Positions 35,983-44,879 of a DNA stretch of 64,000 nucleotides are shown one piece after another; position 1 is the first letter of the stretch; the number at the start of each line of letters is the position of its first letter. This stretch comes from Pontibacter ramchanderi. Lineage in GTDB: Bacteria; Bacteroidota; Bacteroidia; Cytophagales; Hymenobacteraceae. The stretch spans positions 682,001 to 746,000 of the forward strand of contig NZ_PJMU01000002.1 of NCBI RefSeq assembly GCF_002846395.1, in the 5' to 3' direction. Made by a program: the position numbers and the translations under genes. A model generated the notes under the pieces. That model saw nothing but the letters and a program-made list of their open reading frames with translations. It did not search any database and was not told the DNA's origin.

Positions 35983-36819
35983 ATGAGAAACGACGCAGAA
36001 CACCACGACAGACCGGGCGACTACAACCAGCGCATCGGCCGGGAGCTATACAACCAGGACAGAGAACAGCAGCCACAGCCGCAGCAGCGCTATGCCTACA
36101 GAGGGCAGGACCAGCGCCAGAGGAAATGGGACGAGGGCAACTACTTCCACACAGGCCCCAGCCCACGAGGCGCGCAGGACCGCGACCGGCAGGCCGAAAC
36201 AGGACGACACTACATCGGCAACAGGCCAGGCACCTATCAGAGTAACCAGGGCTCGTACCAGAGCGGCCATTACGGTAGTCGCAGCGAAAGCCCCTACCGC
36301 AACGAGAGCCAGTACCTGAACCACGGCTACCGCGGCCAGGGAAGCGGCAGCCAGCAAGGTTACCGTTCACAAATGGGTGGCGGTTCGCAACCTGGCAACT
36401 ACAACGAGCCCCCTACCTCGCAGGACAGCCTGTGGCGGGAAGGCCCCGGCACCCGCAGCCGCTACAAAGAGACCGACTACCGCTACGGCAGTGGCTCGCA
36501 TAACTGGTACAGCGAAGGCCGCTACTCACCTGACGTGGAGCCCGAGAGTCGGGACAAACGCGGCTTCTTCGAGCGTGTGCGCGATACCTGGGACGACATT
36601 ATGCACTCCGACGATCCGGAGTACAGGCCGCACAACCGCTACGACTCCGAGCGACGGGCCGAGCAATTAAGCAGCCGCCAGCGCTACAGCGGAGAGTCTT
36701 TTCGCGACCGCAACTTTGACCAAGGCTACGAAGGCGGGCCGCGCTGGGCCGACGAAACCGACTCAGGCAACGACAGCTATTACAAAGATTCTGACAGAAA
36801 CCAACGCAACCGTCGCTAA
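35983..36819 (+). CDS. Disordered Tyr/Arg/Gln/Gly-rich protein
   Basis: 278 residues of low-complexity, hydrophilic sequence with no signal peptide and almost no aliphatic residues. Tyr, Arg, Gln, Gly, Ser and Asp dominate, with many YR, RY, SQ and GS steps (for example YQSGHYGSRSESPYRNES). One short segment, RGFFERVRDTWDDIMHSDD (about 194-212), could form an amphipathic helix. No family recognised; it resembles small stress-related disordered proteins. A clear terminator follows, and the start follows an AT-rich leader, both supporting a real gene. Confidence 0.75.
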   Translation: MRNDAEHHDRPGDYNQRIGRELYNQDREQQPQPQQRYAYRGQDQRQRKWDEGNYFHTGPSPRGAQDRDRQAETGRHYIGNRPGTYQSNQGSYQSGHYGSRSESPYRNESQYLNHGYRGQGSGSQQGYRSQMGGGSQPGNYNEPPTSQDSLWREGPGTRSRYKETDYRYGSGSHNWYSEGRYSPDVEPESRDKRGFFERVRDTWDDIMHSDDPEYRPHNRYDSERRAEQLSSRQRYSGESFRDRNFDQGYEGGPRWADETDSGNDSYYKDSDRNQRNRR

Positions 36820-36865
36820 TGCGTATAGCAGACAGATTAGGTTACTTTGGTAGTAGATTAGTAAA

Positions 36866-36900
36866 AAGACAGCCCACCGGAAACGGCGGGCTGTCTTTTT
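36866..36900 (+). terminator. Terminator after the disordered-protein gene
   Basis: AGACAGCCC-CCG ... CGG-GGGCTGTCT hairpin with a GAAA loop, then a run of T. Confidence 0.9.
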
Positions 36901-37044
36901 TTATGCCGAATCCATACCCCGACAAACATCAGCCCCCGCTGCCCGTACATAAAATCCGGTGCCGTGCCCTGCCTGATTACGGGCATACTCAGTAGCGGTG
37001 CCGATGCTTTGGTTTAAATGTTCAAAGAAATAATACGGAAAGAT

Positions 37045-37482
37045 ATGCATCACGAGGAAGAAGAAAGACACCACGAGCGTCGCGAGCGCCGTATGCACCG
37101 AGGCCACGACATGGAGCAGCAGAACTTTCGCAGCCGTTGGGATGAGCCACGGCCTTTTGCAGATGACCGGGACAGAAGGCGTTATGAAGAAGAAATGCGC
37201 CTGCGTGACGAGCGGGAGCGCCACGCGTACAGACAGCAGCAAAACGAACGGCAGCAGCGCGAAGACATGAACCGACACCAGCATGGTTTTTCAGACGATC
37301 ACCATGCCCCTCATAGAAGAGACGAGCGGCGTGAGTGGCGCGATGGCAGTGAGCATTACAGCCCCGATAACCAGCACGCCCGCGACAGATGGCAGCAGCA
37401 TGAGCAGCTCCCTCCGCTGCGCGAACAGCGCCGTCGTAACCAAAGCCGCCGCGACGAAGACTGGGAAGAGCGCGGCTGGTAG
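37045..37482 (+). CDS. Highly charged Arg/Glu/His/Gln-rich protein
   Basis: About 145 residues, nearly all Arg, Glu, Asp, His and Gln (MHHEEEERHHERRERRMHRG; RRRYEEEMRLRDERERHAYR). Probably helical or disordered, cytoplasmic, no recognised fold. GGAAAG precedes the ATG at 37045; the ATG at 37018 would add nine residues. It follows another disordered-protein gene with its own terminator, so the two are separate units of similar character. A coding call rests on composition and strand context only. Confidence 0.55.
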   Translation: MHHEEEERHHERRERRMHRGHDMEQQNFRSRWDEPRPFADDRDRRRYEEEMRLRDERERHAYRQQQNERQQREDMNRHQHGFSDDHHAPHRRDERREWRDGSEHYSPDNQHARDRWQQHEQLPPLREQRRRNQSRRDEDWEERGW

Positions 37483-37496
37483 CTACGTCCCTCTAC

Positions 37497-38084
37497 TTAA
37501 AAACGCTTCCTGAACCCGGCCCCGAACGACACCAGTTCCGGTATGCCGGGCACCAGGTTGAGCGACAGGTCATACTGCCCTTTCAGCTGATAGTTGTACT
37601 CAAACTCGCCGCCGTACCAGTAAAACTTGTACTGCCAGTCGCCGCTGCGCTCAAAATAGCCGTCGTCTTCGTAGCCCGGCAGCCGATTCCAGTCGCGGCG
37701 GTAGACCAGGGTGGGGCCGAAGCCGCCGTTGAGCGAGTGCCGCCCTGTTTTAAAGATCTGCCCACGCCAGCCCAGGTGTGTAAAGCCAGCCAACGAGGAG
37801 GCGCAATCGGAGTACAGCCCCTGCTCTGTCCGCACACTGATGACGTCGCGCACCACAAAGCGGTCGTAGCCCACTATACCTCCAAAATTGAGCACAGCTA
37901 TACCTTTCTGGTCGAGCCTGTTTTTGAACAGCTCCGGGTAGGGTGTTTGGCGCAGGTGCATCGACAGGCCAAAGAACTTGACGGTAAAGGCATTTTTATA
38001 GGCAGGCTGCTCTTGCGCCCGGCCTGTACCGGAAAGCAGGAGTAGGATCATCAACACGAGAAACACTGGTATCCTTTGCCGCAT
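37497..38084 (-). CDS. Small outer-membrane-like barrel protein, unknown
   Basis: 195 residues. A signal peptide (MRQRIPVFLVLMILLLLSGTGRAQ) is followed by alternating-strand sequence rich in Gly and aromatic residues (FGGIVGYDRFVVRDVISVRTEQGLY; FYWYGGEFEYNYQLKGQYDLSLN) ending in FGAGFRKRF, where the terminal Phe is typical of outer membrane barrels. Family not recognised. The ATG at 38084 fits the signal peptide better than an upstream start at 38111. Confidence 0.7.
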   Translation of the reverse strand: MRQRIPVFLVLMILLLLSGTGRAQEQPAYKNAFTVKFFGLSMHLRQTPYPELFKNRLDQKGIAVLNFGGIVGYDRFVVRDVISVRTEQGLYSDCASSLAGFTHLGWRGQIFKTGRHSLNGGFGPTLVYRRDWNRLPGYEDDGYFERSGDWQYKFYWYGGEFEYNYQLKGQYDLSLNLVPGIPELVSFGAGFRKRF

Positions 38085-38130
38085 ATACCCACTGTATACC
38101 GTTAAGAGCACAATTTGTTAGCAGCTTGCT

Positions 38131-38138
38131 ATACCTTT
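38131..38138 (+). promoter_or_regulatory. -7 box TACCTTTG before the UDG-family gene
   Basis: An exact TAnnTTTG match embedded in GCTATACCTTTG, so an iterated TATACCT word doubles as promoter element. Confidence 0.45.
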
Positions 38139-38147
38139 GCACCGAAT

Positions 38148-38732
38148 ATGAACCAATCGCTAGACCTTCTGTTGGAACAGGTGCGCGCCTGTCGCCTCTG
38201 TGCCGAACACTTGCCGCACGGTCCTCGGCCTGTGCTGCGGGCCTCCCCCTCGGCCAGGCTGCTTGTGGTGGGGCAGGCACCCGGCACCAAGGTACACGCC
38301 AGCGGCATCCCCTGGGACGACCAAAGCGGCAAGCGCCTCCGGCAATGGATGGGTATAGCACCCGAGGTGTTTTATGACGAGCAGCAGGTGGCCATCATCC
38401 CGATGGGCTTTTGCTACCCCGGAAAAGGCAAAAGCGGCGACCTACCCCCGCGCCCCGAATGCGCCCGGCACTGGCACCAACAGCTTCTGCCGCTGCTCCC
38501 CAACATTCAGCTTACCTTGCTGGTCGGCAAGTATGCGCAGGACTACTTTTTGGGTAACGCAGCCAGACCGACCCTAACCGAGACGGTAACGCACTGGGCA
38601 GACTACCTGCCCCGGTACATGCCCCTCCCCCACCCTTCGCCGCGCAATGAGTTCTGGCTGCGGCGCAACCCCTGGTTTGAGCAGGAGGCTATACCTGTGC
38701 TGCAGCAACTCGTGGCGCAGGCTCTTGGCTAA
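38148..38732 (+). CDS. Uracil-DNA glycosylase family protein
   Basis: 194 residues of the UDG-like superfamily. Motif region VVGQAPGTKVHASGIPWDD (GQAPG, the water-activating loop) and the C-terminal HPSPRNEFWLRRNPWF segment (HPS loop) are present. CRLC near the N terminus lacks the full four-Cys iron-sulfur set of family 4/5 enzymes. It may remove uracil from DNA, but this short subfamily has not been pinned to a substrate. A TACCTTTG -7 box (38131-38138) sits 10 bases before the ATG, implying a very short leader. Confidence 0.82.
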   Translation: MNQSLDLLLEQVRACRLCAEHLPHGPRPVLRASPSARLLVVGQAPGTKVHASGIPWDDQSGKRLRQWMGIAPEVFYDEQQVAIIPMGFCYPGKGKSGDLPPRPECARHWHQQLLPLLPNIQLTLLVGKYAQDYFLGNAARPTLTETVTHWADYLPRYMPLPHPSPRNEFWLRRNPWFEQEAIPVLQQLVAQALG

Positions 38733-38739
38733 TTTGTAC

Positions 38740-38769
38740 TTGGTTTATCGCCCGCAACTTCTATCTTCG
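38740..38769 (+). promoter_or_regulatory. Candidate promoter of the methionine aminotransferase gene
   Basis: TTGG and TATCTTCG are separated by about 19 bases, close to the Bacteroidetes TTTG / TAnnTTTG arrangement with one mismatch, 24 bases before the ATG. Confidence 0.4.
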
Positions 38770-38792
38770 TTCATCAGCATAAAACTCTCTTT

Positions 38793-39941
38793 ATGATCAA
38801 CTACCCAAGCAGCAAACTACCTGACGTTGGCACCAGTATTTTCGCTGTAATGTCGGCACTGGCCAATGAGCATGGCGCGATCAACCTCTCACAGGGCTTC
38901 CCGGATTTTAATTGCCCGGATGAGCTCATTGCGCTGGTGACCAGGTATATGCAGGAAGGCTATAACCAGTACGCCCCAATGCCCGGCATGCCGGCGCTGC
39001 GCCATAAGATTAGCGAGAAAACGGAGAAGGTATACAGTTACCGTCCTGATGCCGACCAGGAGGTAACCGTGACTTCCGGCGCGACGGAAGCCTTGTTTGC
39101 AGCCATCACGGCTGTGGTAAAGCCCGGCGACGAGGTGGTGGTGCTGGAACCCTGCTACGACAGCTACGCTCCTGCCATCCGGTTGGCGGGCGGCATCCCG
39201 ATCTACGTGCCTCTGGCTATACCTGAATTCAGTATTGACTGGGATTTGCTAAAGAAAAGCATTTCGCGCCGTACCCGCCTGATCATCATCAACACGCCGC
39301 ACAACCCAACCGGTGCTGTCATTCCACGTGAGGACCTGGAGAAACTGGCCAGCCTGACCGATGGCACCGACATCCTGATCTTGAGCGACGAGGTATACGA
39401 GCACATGGTGTTTGACGGGAAGGAGCATGTGAGCGCTTTGCAGGTGGAGTCGCTGCGCCAGCGGGCCTTTGTGATTTCATCTTTTGGCAAAACGTACCAC
39501 ACCACCGGCTGGAAGATTGGCTACGTGGTAGCGCCACCGGCCCTAACGGCAGAGCTGCGCAAGATGCACCAGTTCATTACCTTTTGCTCCGTTACCCCCC
39601 TGCAGCTGGCCATCACCGACTACATGGACAACGAGGCCCACTACCGTTCCCTCCCCGACTTCTACCAGGCCAAGCGTGACCTTTTTTGTGAGCTGGTGAA
39701 GCCGTCCCGCTTCGAGCTTATACCTTCAGCGGGTACCTATTTCCAGCTTCTGAAGTACGATGCCATCTCGCAAGAGCATGACCTGGATTTCGCTAAGCGT
39801 CTGACCCAGGAAATCGGTGTAGCCTCCGTGCCTGTCTCAGCCTTCTATCACAACAAAACCGACCACCGCTACCTCCGTTTCTGCTTCGCCAAAAGTGAAG
39901 AAACGCTGCGGCAGGCGGCGGAGAGGTTGGTGAAACTTTGA
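38793..39941 (+). CDS. PLP-dependent methionine aminotransferase (YbdL-like)
   Basis: 382 residues, class I/II aminotransferase. Conserved features: INLSQGFPDFNCPDEL, GYNQYAPMPGMPALR (typical of YbdL/kynurenine aminotransferase), NTPHNPTGAV, the aspartate in LSDEVYEHMVF, PLP lysine in SSFGKTYHTTGWKIGYV and the Arg near YLRFCFAKS. YbdL moves the amino group of methionine to 2-oxo acids; related glutamine transaminase K enzymes use glutamine. Its pairing with an omega-amidase gene 75 bases downstream supports a methionine-salvage or glutamine-transaminase role. Confidence 0.9.
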   Translation: MINYPSSKLPDVGTSIFAVMSALANEHGAINLSQGFPDFNCPDELIALVTRYMQEGYNQYAPMPGMPALRHKISEKTEKVYSYRPDADQEVTVTSGATEALFAAITAVVKPGDEVVVLEPCYDSYAPAIRLAGGIPIYVPLAIPEFSIDWDLLKKSISRRTRLIIINTPHNPTGAVIPREDLEKLASLTDGTDILILSDEVYEHMVFDGKEHVSALQVESLRQRAFVISSFGKTYHTTGWKIGYVVAPPALTAELRKMHQFITFCSVTPLQLAITDYMDNEAHYRSLPDFYQAKRDLFCELVKPSRFELIPSAGTYFQLLKYDAISQEHDLDFAKRLTQEIGVASVPVSAFYHNKTDHRYLRFCFAKSEETLRQAAERLVKL

Positions 39942-40016
39942 TGGTTGAATTGTTGATTGTTTTAATCATTAATCACTACTCATTATTCATTACTCTTTCT
40001 TCACTATTCATTAAAA

Positions 40017-40790
40017 ATGGACCTCCGCATCACCATCATCCAAACTGCACTGCACTGGCAAGACGCCACCGCTAACCGGCAGATGTTCTCCGAAAAGCTA
40101 GCGGCCGTTGCTCCGGCCACAGACCTGATCGTGCTCCCCGAGATGTTCACGACGGGTTTCAGCATGGACGCTACTAGCCTGGCGGAAGAGGCAGAAGGCC
40201 CTACCCTGCAATGGATGAAAGAAGAAGCAGCCAGGTATAGCGCCGTGCTGACGGGCAGCGTAATCGTGAAAGCGGGAGAGAACTATTACAACCGGCTCTA
40301 TTGGGTGCGGCCGGACGGCACTTACGAGCATTACGACAAGCGTCACCTCTTCCGGATGGCAAAAGAGCACCATACCTATACCTCAGGAAAAGAAAAACTG
40401 CTGGTAGACTTGAAGGGCTGGAGCATCTGCCCGCTGATTTGCTACGATCTGCGCTTTCCGGTGTGGAGCCGCAACACGGGCAGCCAGTACGATCTGCTGC
40501 TTTACGTAGCCAACTGGCCCAAACCCCGCGCCAATGCCTGGAGCGCCTTACTGCAAGCACGCGCCATCGAGAACCTGAGCTATGTGGTGGGCGTGAACCG
40601 GGTCGGAACCGATGGCAACGGGCATCCCTACAGCGGCGACTCGGCCATCATCCATCCTAAAGGGTATAAACTCCTCGGGACCACCGAAGCAGAAGGTATA
40701 CACACCATTGCCCTCAGCAAGCAGGAGCTGACGGACTTTCGGGAGGCTTTCCCGGCGCACCTCGATGCGGATGATTTTACGCTAAATTGA
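40017..40790 (+). CDS. Omega-amidase, YafV-like (nitrilase superfamily)
   Basis: 257 residues. The Glu-Lys-Cys triad is visible: LPEMFTTGFSMD (Glu), the Lys in YDKRHLFRMAKEHHTYTSG, and CPLICYDLRFPVW (Cys). Omega-amidases hydrolyse 2-oxoglutaramate or 2-oxosuccinamate, the products of glutamine or asparagine transamination. This would drain the reaction of the neighbouring aminotransferase and pull methionine salvage forward. Cytoplasmic. Its last 9 bases overlap the end of the convergent unknown gene. Confidence 0.92.
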   Translation: MDLRITIIQTALHWQDATANRQMFSEKLAAVAPATDLIVLPEMFTTGFSMDATSLAEEAEGPTLQWMKEEAARYSAVLTGSVIVKAGENYYNRLYWVRPDGTYEHYDKRHLFRMAKEHHTYTSGKEKLLVDLKGWSICPLICYDLRFPVWSRNTGSQYDLLLYVANWPKPRANAWSALLQARAIENLSYVVGVNRVGTDGNGHPYSGDSAIIHPKGYKLLGTTEAEGIHTIALSKQELTDFREAFPAHLDADDFTLN

Positions 40791-41162
40791 TTTGGTCAGG
40801 AACTGGCGCAGCGCTTCTTCGTCGGCCAGCAAGGTATAGGCTATACCTGGCCGTGCCTGCAAGAGACGCAATAGGCGCGGGTGCTCACCGATGAGTATGA
40901 TGTGCCGTTGTGGTTGCGGCCGCAGCAATTCCTCGAGCAGTGGTATCAGCCGGTTTAAGTCTCCTGCCCCACCCTTTACATACACCACCGTTTCCGGATT
41001 TTCCTGTAGCAAGCGCACTGCGTAATGCTGCAAGGTGGCATCGGACCCGGCATCCACATCAAAAACAGGTATAGCAGGCGCATGCTGCCGCACCATTTTC
41101 AGGATAGGCTTGTCAAAAGCGAGTTCCCCGGAGAGGTCTACTAACAAAAAGGCCTGCATCAT
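40782..41162 (-). CDS. Small alpha/beta protein coupled to a T9SS protein gene, unknown
   Basis: 126 residues, soluble, alternating strand/helix (QAFLLVDLSGELAFDKPIL; TVVYVKGGAGDLNRLIPLLEELL; RHIILIGEHPRLLRLLQ), reminiscent of STAS-like or Rossmann-like folds but not matched to a family. Its ATG overlaps the stop of the upstream FG-GAP gene as ATGA, so translation is probably coupled. Confidence 0.65.
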   Translation of the reverse strand: MMQAFLLVDLSGELAFDKPILKMVRQHAPAIPVFDVDAGSDATLQHYAVRLLQENPETVVYVKGGAGDLNRLIPLLEELLRPQPQRHIILIGEHPRLLRLLQARPGIAYTLLADEEALRQFLTKSI

Positions 41163-43393
41163 TGTACTACCAGTCTGCGGGATTCGTGGCTGCCGCTGCG
41201 GGAGGTAGCGCGGAGCAGGTATACACCGGCTTTGAGGTGGCCAAGGCTTACCGTGTGGCGTCGGTTATAGCTTTCGGCTGCATCGTATACCTTGCGACCG
41301 ACCATATCATACAGCACCAACGCAACTGACTCACTGGCCTGCACCTGCACAGGCTCCTGCGCACCGGCTACGGGGTTAGGGTATACCTTCAGCCCTAGTT
41401 TGCCTGCGTTATCATTTGGGTTGCCGTAGTGGCCACCTGTTTGCTCCAACAAGTATAAGCCGCCTCCCTGCGTGCCGACGGTCAGGTATAGCTTATAGGG
41501 CCCGCCAAGTTCGGCCACAGCCAGGCCCAGTCCGCGGCCGAAGCGGGTAGCTTGCGCTTCTCCCGTCAGTTCGTTTTGCAGCACCTCGGTTGTCTCCGTA
41601 AAGTCGCCATTCAGCTTGTCCAGAAAATCAGGGTAAATGCGCAGCGTCCCGCTGTCGTCCACAGTGAGCAGGTCGAGCTTGGAATTGCCGTCTATGTCCA
41701 CCACAACGGGTGCCAGGTTGCGACGGAAGAAGTCAAATTTGATGCCCCCGATGCCCTCTTTAACGAGCTCAAAACCGCTGCCGGCAGAGCGGTAATAGTC
41801 CAGGGTGCCGCCAGCTCTCCCCACCAGCATTTCCACGCGCTGGCCATCTACCCGGAATAAGTAAGGCGTATCGCCATTGGCCAGGGTATGCAGGTGCATC
41901 AGGCGGGTGGTGTTGAAGGCAAAAGGCTGCCCGGCTTTCGCGTTGTTTACAAAGTACTCCAGCTGCGTCGCGCCTCCTGCATGATGGCCTGATCCGGTCT
42001 GTATCTTGTAAGTCAGCACCAGATCCAGGGCTCCATCCTGGTTGATGTCGAAAAATGACGGCTTCAGCGAAAGCATTTCCTTGCTGGACAGGTTCAAGTA
42101 ATCGTCTGTGACAAACGTGAAGGCGGGTTCGGTCAGTGTGCCGGTGTTGCGGTAGAGGCTGAGCGTTGCCACAAAGCGTCCGTTACGGTTTGCCCGCCCA
42201 TTGCCGACCAGCAGGTCAAGCAGGCCGTCACCGTCGATGTCGGCAAAGGCAGGGTAAGCGTTTTCGCCCAGGTCGATCATCTGGCTTTGCAAAAAGTTAT
42301 CCTGCGTAAACTCAAAGTTCGGCTGGTTGGCTGTGCCCGTGTTGCGGTAAAGCCAGGATGAGCGCTGCAGTTCCAGGTTGCCTTCGTTCTCGTTGCTGTT
42401 CGGAGCCACAAGCAGGTCCGGTATACCATCGAAGGTCACATCTTCGGCGTATGCGGCCGGAAAGAGGTTGAAGCGGGCCGCACGTGTGCCGAACGGGAAA
42501 GCAGGTTCAAAGCTGTCCATGCGGGCCAGGGTTTTGGTGCCTTTGTTTTCCATCATCACCAGGTTGTCACAGGCTACCCCGCCTATCAGCAGGTCTTTTA
42601 CCCCGTTGCCATTCAGGTCCAGGGCCAGCAGTGAGGAACCGTCGTGACCGGAATGAAGCGGCGCAGCCATGCGGCATTGTACGCCAAAGCCATAGGCATT
42701 GCAACCTTCGCACTCTGTAATCTGCCCCCACCAGTCGGAGCCGAGTGTAAACTCCAGCGAGCCACAGGGCTTGCCTTCTTCCGCCTGCATGTTCTGGTAA
42801 TACTCCAGGGTATAGCCTCCCGAAAACTCCGACAGCAGAATATCCAGGTCGCCGTCGCCGTCCATGTCCACTATGGCAGGTATATCGGCGATGTTCATTT
42901 GCATGTTGATGCTGTTCACACCGTTGCGGCTTCGGTAAAAGAGGGCATCCTCGGCCAGCACAAAAGTGGGGTATTTGTTGCCTGTGGCCTCCTGCCGGTA
43001 TACCCGTATACCTAGCGGTGTGCTAGTGAAAATGTCTTTCAGGCCATCGCAGTTGTAGTCGCGCAGCAGCACCCAATTTTCCAGCTCAGCCGGAAACATT
43101 ACCTCGTATTCGGGCGCATAGGTATAGCGCCACTGGCCTCCCTCCTGCACGGCCAGGTAGGTATAGACCTTGCGCAGCATGCGGTCGAATACGAAAAGGT
43201 CGTCGCGGCCATCTTTGTTGAGGTCGATGGTGGAGAATTGCGGTGTGTTCAGGCCGCCGCCCCAGGGGTTACGCAGTTCGGTTGCACCTACGGTGACACG
43301 TATGTCCGTTCGCTGTTGAAATCGCAGAGGTTCCTGTGCAGATACATTGGGTAGCAGAAACAGGAAAAGGAGCATGGAGAATAGGTAGCGCAT
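41159..43393 (-). CDS. FG-GAP/VCBS-repeat protein secreted by the type IX system
   Basis: 744 residues. A signal peptide (MRYLFSMLLFLFLLPNVSAQ) precedes a long series of beta-propeller repeats with calcium-binding DxDxDG-like loops: STIDLNKDGRDDLFVF, VDMDGDGDLDILL, LDLNGNGVKDLLIGG, ADIDGDGLLDLLVGNG, FDINQDGALDLVL, VDIDGNSKLDLLTV. The last 80 residues are a T9SS type A sorting domain (KLGLKVYPNPVAG ... VALVLYDMVGRKVYD ... LKAGVYLLRATS ... RRLVVQ). The protein should reach the cell surface or medium. An open frame runs 59 codons further upstream, but the signal peptide sets the start. Confidence 0.9.
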   Translation of the reverse strand: MRYLFSMLLFLFLLPNVSAQEPLRFQQRTDIRVTVGATELRNPWGGGLNTPQFSTIDLNKDGRDDLFVFDRMLRKVYTYLAVQEGGQWRYTYAPEYEVMFPAELENWVLLRDYNCDGLKDIFTSTPLGIRVYRQEATGNKYPTFVLAEDALFYRSRNGVNSINMQMNIADIPAIVDMDGDGDLDILLSEFSGGYTLEYYQNMQAEEGKPCGSLEFTLGSDWWGQITECEGCNAYGFGVQCRMAAPLHSGHDGSSLLALDLNGNGVKDLLIGGVACDNLVMMENKGTKTLARMDSFEPAFPFGTRAARFNLFPAAYAEDVTFDGIPDLLVAPNSNENEGNLELQRSSWLYRNTGTANQPNFEFTQDNFLQSQMIDLGENAYPAFADIDGDGLLDLLVGNGRANRNGRFVATLSLYRNTGTLTEPAFTFVTDDYLNLSSKEMLSLKPSFFDINQDGALDLVLTYKIQTGSGHHAGGATQLEYFVNNAKAGQPFAFNTTRLMHLHTLANGDTPYLFRVDGQRVEMLVGRAGGTLDYYRSAGSGFELVKEGIGGIKFDFFRRNLAPVVVDIDGNSKLDLLTVDDSGTLRIYPDFLDKLNGDFTETTEVLQNELTGEAQATRFGRGLGLAVAELGGPYKLYLTVGTQGGGLYLLEQTGGHYGNPNDNAGKLGLKVYPNPVAGAQEPVQVQASESVALVLYDMVGRKVYDAAESYNRRHTVSLGHLKAGVYLLRATSRSGSHESRRLVVQ

Positions 43394-43519
43394 AGACAGT
43401 TTGTTAGGCAATGGGGCTGTTGCTTTTGCCGTTTTGAACGTATATTGCCGCGGCGGCTGAGGGTTATACCTAAACTCCGGTAGCTGCCACCAATTTAAGA
43501 GACTAAAAATAAGCATTTC

Positions 43520-44806
43520 ATGCCGAACAGCATCGACTTTCTTTATCAAAAATACCTGGAGTGCCGCCACGTGAGCACCGACTCTCGCGCTCTACAGGAC
43601 CAGAGCCTGTTCTTTGCCCTGAACGGACCCAACTTCAAAGGCGCCAAGTTTGCCCAGGGTGCCCTGGAAAAAGGCGCCAGATATGCGGTGGTAGATGATC
43701 CCACCTTGGCATCGGATAATGTGTTTGTGGTGGAAGACACCCTGCAGGCGCTGCAGGACCTGGCCCGTCACCACCGTCGTCAGCTGAGCATACCGGTGAT
43801 TGGCATTACGGGCAGCAACGGCAAAACCACGACCAAGGAGTTGATCTATGCCGTGCTGAGCCAAAAGTTCAACACCCTCTATACCCAGGGCAACCTCAAC
43901 AACCACATTGGTGTACCGCTGACTTTGCTTCGCCTCAAGCCCGAGCACGAAATGGCGATCATCGAAATGGGCGCCAACCACATTGGGGAGATCGCCCTGC
44001 TCAGTAGCATTGCGATGCCTACACACGGTATGATCACCAACATTGGCAAGGCACATTTAGAGGGCTTTGGCAGTCTGGAGGGCGTGGCCCGCGGCAAGAG
44101 CGAGCTCTACGTGCACCTGCTCGAGCATGGCGGCACGGTGTTCGTGAACACCGGCAACGAGCACCTGATGCGCATGAGCCGCCGTATCGAAAGCAAAGTA
44201 ACCTACCCGGCGCAAGGCGACTTTTACCACAGCGAATTGCTGGAGGCCTCGCCTTACGTGGTGTACAGAGACGAAGAAGGCCACGTGGTGCACACGCAGC
44301 TGGTGGGTAGCTACAATTACGAGAACATGGCCGCTGCTGCCTGCATCGGCAAGTTTTTCGGGGTGCCGCTGGAGAAAGCTAATACCGCCATCGCCAACTA
44401 TAGCCCCGTGAACAACCGCTCGCAGGTGATGCAGAAGGGAAGCAACACCCTGATCCTCGATGCTTACAATGCTAACCCAACGTCTATGGCAGCGGCTATC
44501 CGCAACTTTGGCGGTATGAACGCACCGCGCAAGGTCGTGATTGTAGGCGATATGCTGGAAACGGGAACCGAAAGCGCCACGGAGCACAAAGCCATTGGCG
44601 AGATCATCGCAGAGCAAAACTTCGACACGGTGCTGCTTTGCGGACCGGAGATGAAGCATGCGGCTGAAACTGACAGCAAATTCCATTACTTCGCTACAAA
44701 GCCTGAGCTTCAGAGCTGGTTGCAGGCTAATCCGGTTTCGGAGAGCTATGTGCTGGTGAAGGGCTCCAGAGGTATGGGGCTGGAGACGCTGGTGGAGGTG
44801 TTGTAG
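43520..44806 (+). CDS. murF: UDP-N-acetylmuramoyl-tripeptide--D-Ala-D-Ala ligase MurF
   Basis: 428 residues. Last cytoplasmic amino-acid-adding step of peptidoglycan precursor synthesis. N-terminal UDP-binding domain (STDSRALQDQSLFFALNGPNFKGAKFAQGALEKGA), ATP-binding GITGSNGKTTTKE (about 94-106), TQGNLNNHIGVPLTLL, IEMGANHIGEI, NIGKAHLEGFGSLEGVARGKSEL (with the Lys usually carbamylated), and the C-terminal ligase domain with LDAYNANPTSM and GDMLETG. All motifs are intact. It stands apart from a mur cluster and diverges from the T9SS FG-GAP gene. Confidence 0.96.
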   Translation: MPNSIDFLYQKYLECRHVSTDSRALQDQSLFFALNGPNFKGAKFAQGALEKGARYAVVDDPTLASDNVFVVEDTLQALQDLARHHRRQLSIPVIGITGSNGKTTTKELIYAVLSQKFNTLYTQGNLNNHIGVPLTLLRLKPEHEMAIIEMGANHIGEIALLSSIAMPTHGMITNIGKAHLEGFGSLEGVARGKSELYVHLLEHGGTVFVNTGNEHLMRMSRRIESKVTYPAQGDFYHSELLEASPYVVYRDEEGHVVHTQLVGSYNYENMAAAACIGKFFGVPLEKANTAIANYSPVNNRSQVMQKGSNTLILDAYNANPTSMAAAIRNFGGMNAPRKVVIVGDMLETGTESATEHKAIGEIIAEQNFDTVLLCGPEMKHAAETDSKFHYFATKPELQSWLQANPVSESYVLVKGSRGMGLETLVEVL

Positions 44807-44840
44807 AGCTAGAGATTACTCTTTAATCAGTACAACAGTT

Positions 44841-44876
44841 AGCGCCTGGTAGACCCGTTTTACCAGGCGCTTTTAT
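44841..44876 (+). terminator. Terminator after murF
   Basis: AGCGCCTGGTA pairs with TACCAGGCGCT, followed by TTTATTT. Confidence 0.9.
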
Positions 44877-44879
44877 TTA

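Noticed and set aside
36000..36420. Suspicion of a CRISPR-like or tandem DNA repeat in the low-complexity gene
   Set aside because: The repetition is in amino-acid composition; DNA segments vary and no constant repeat-spacer unit exists.
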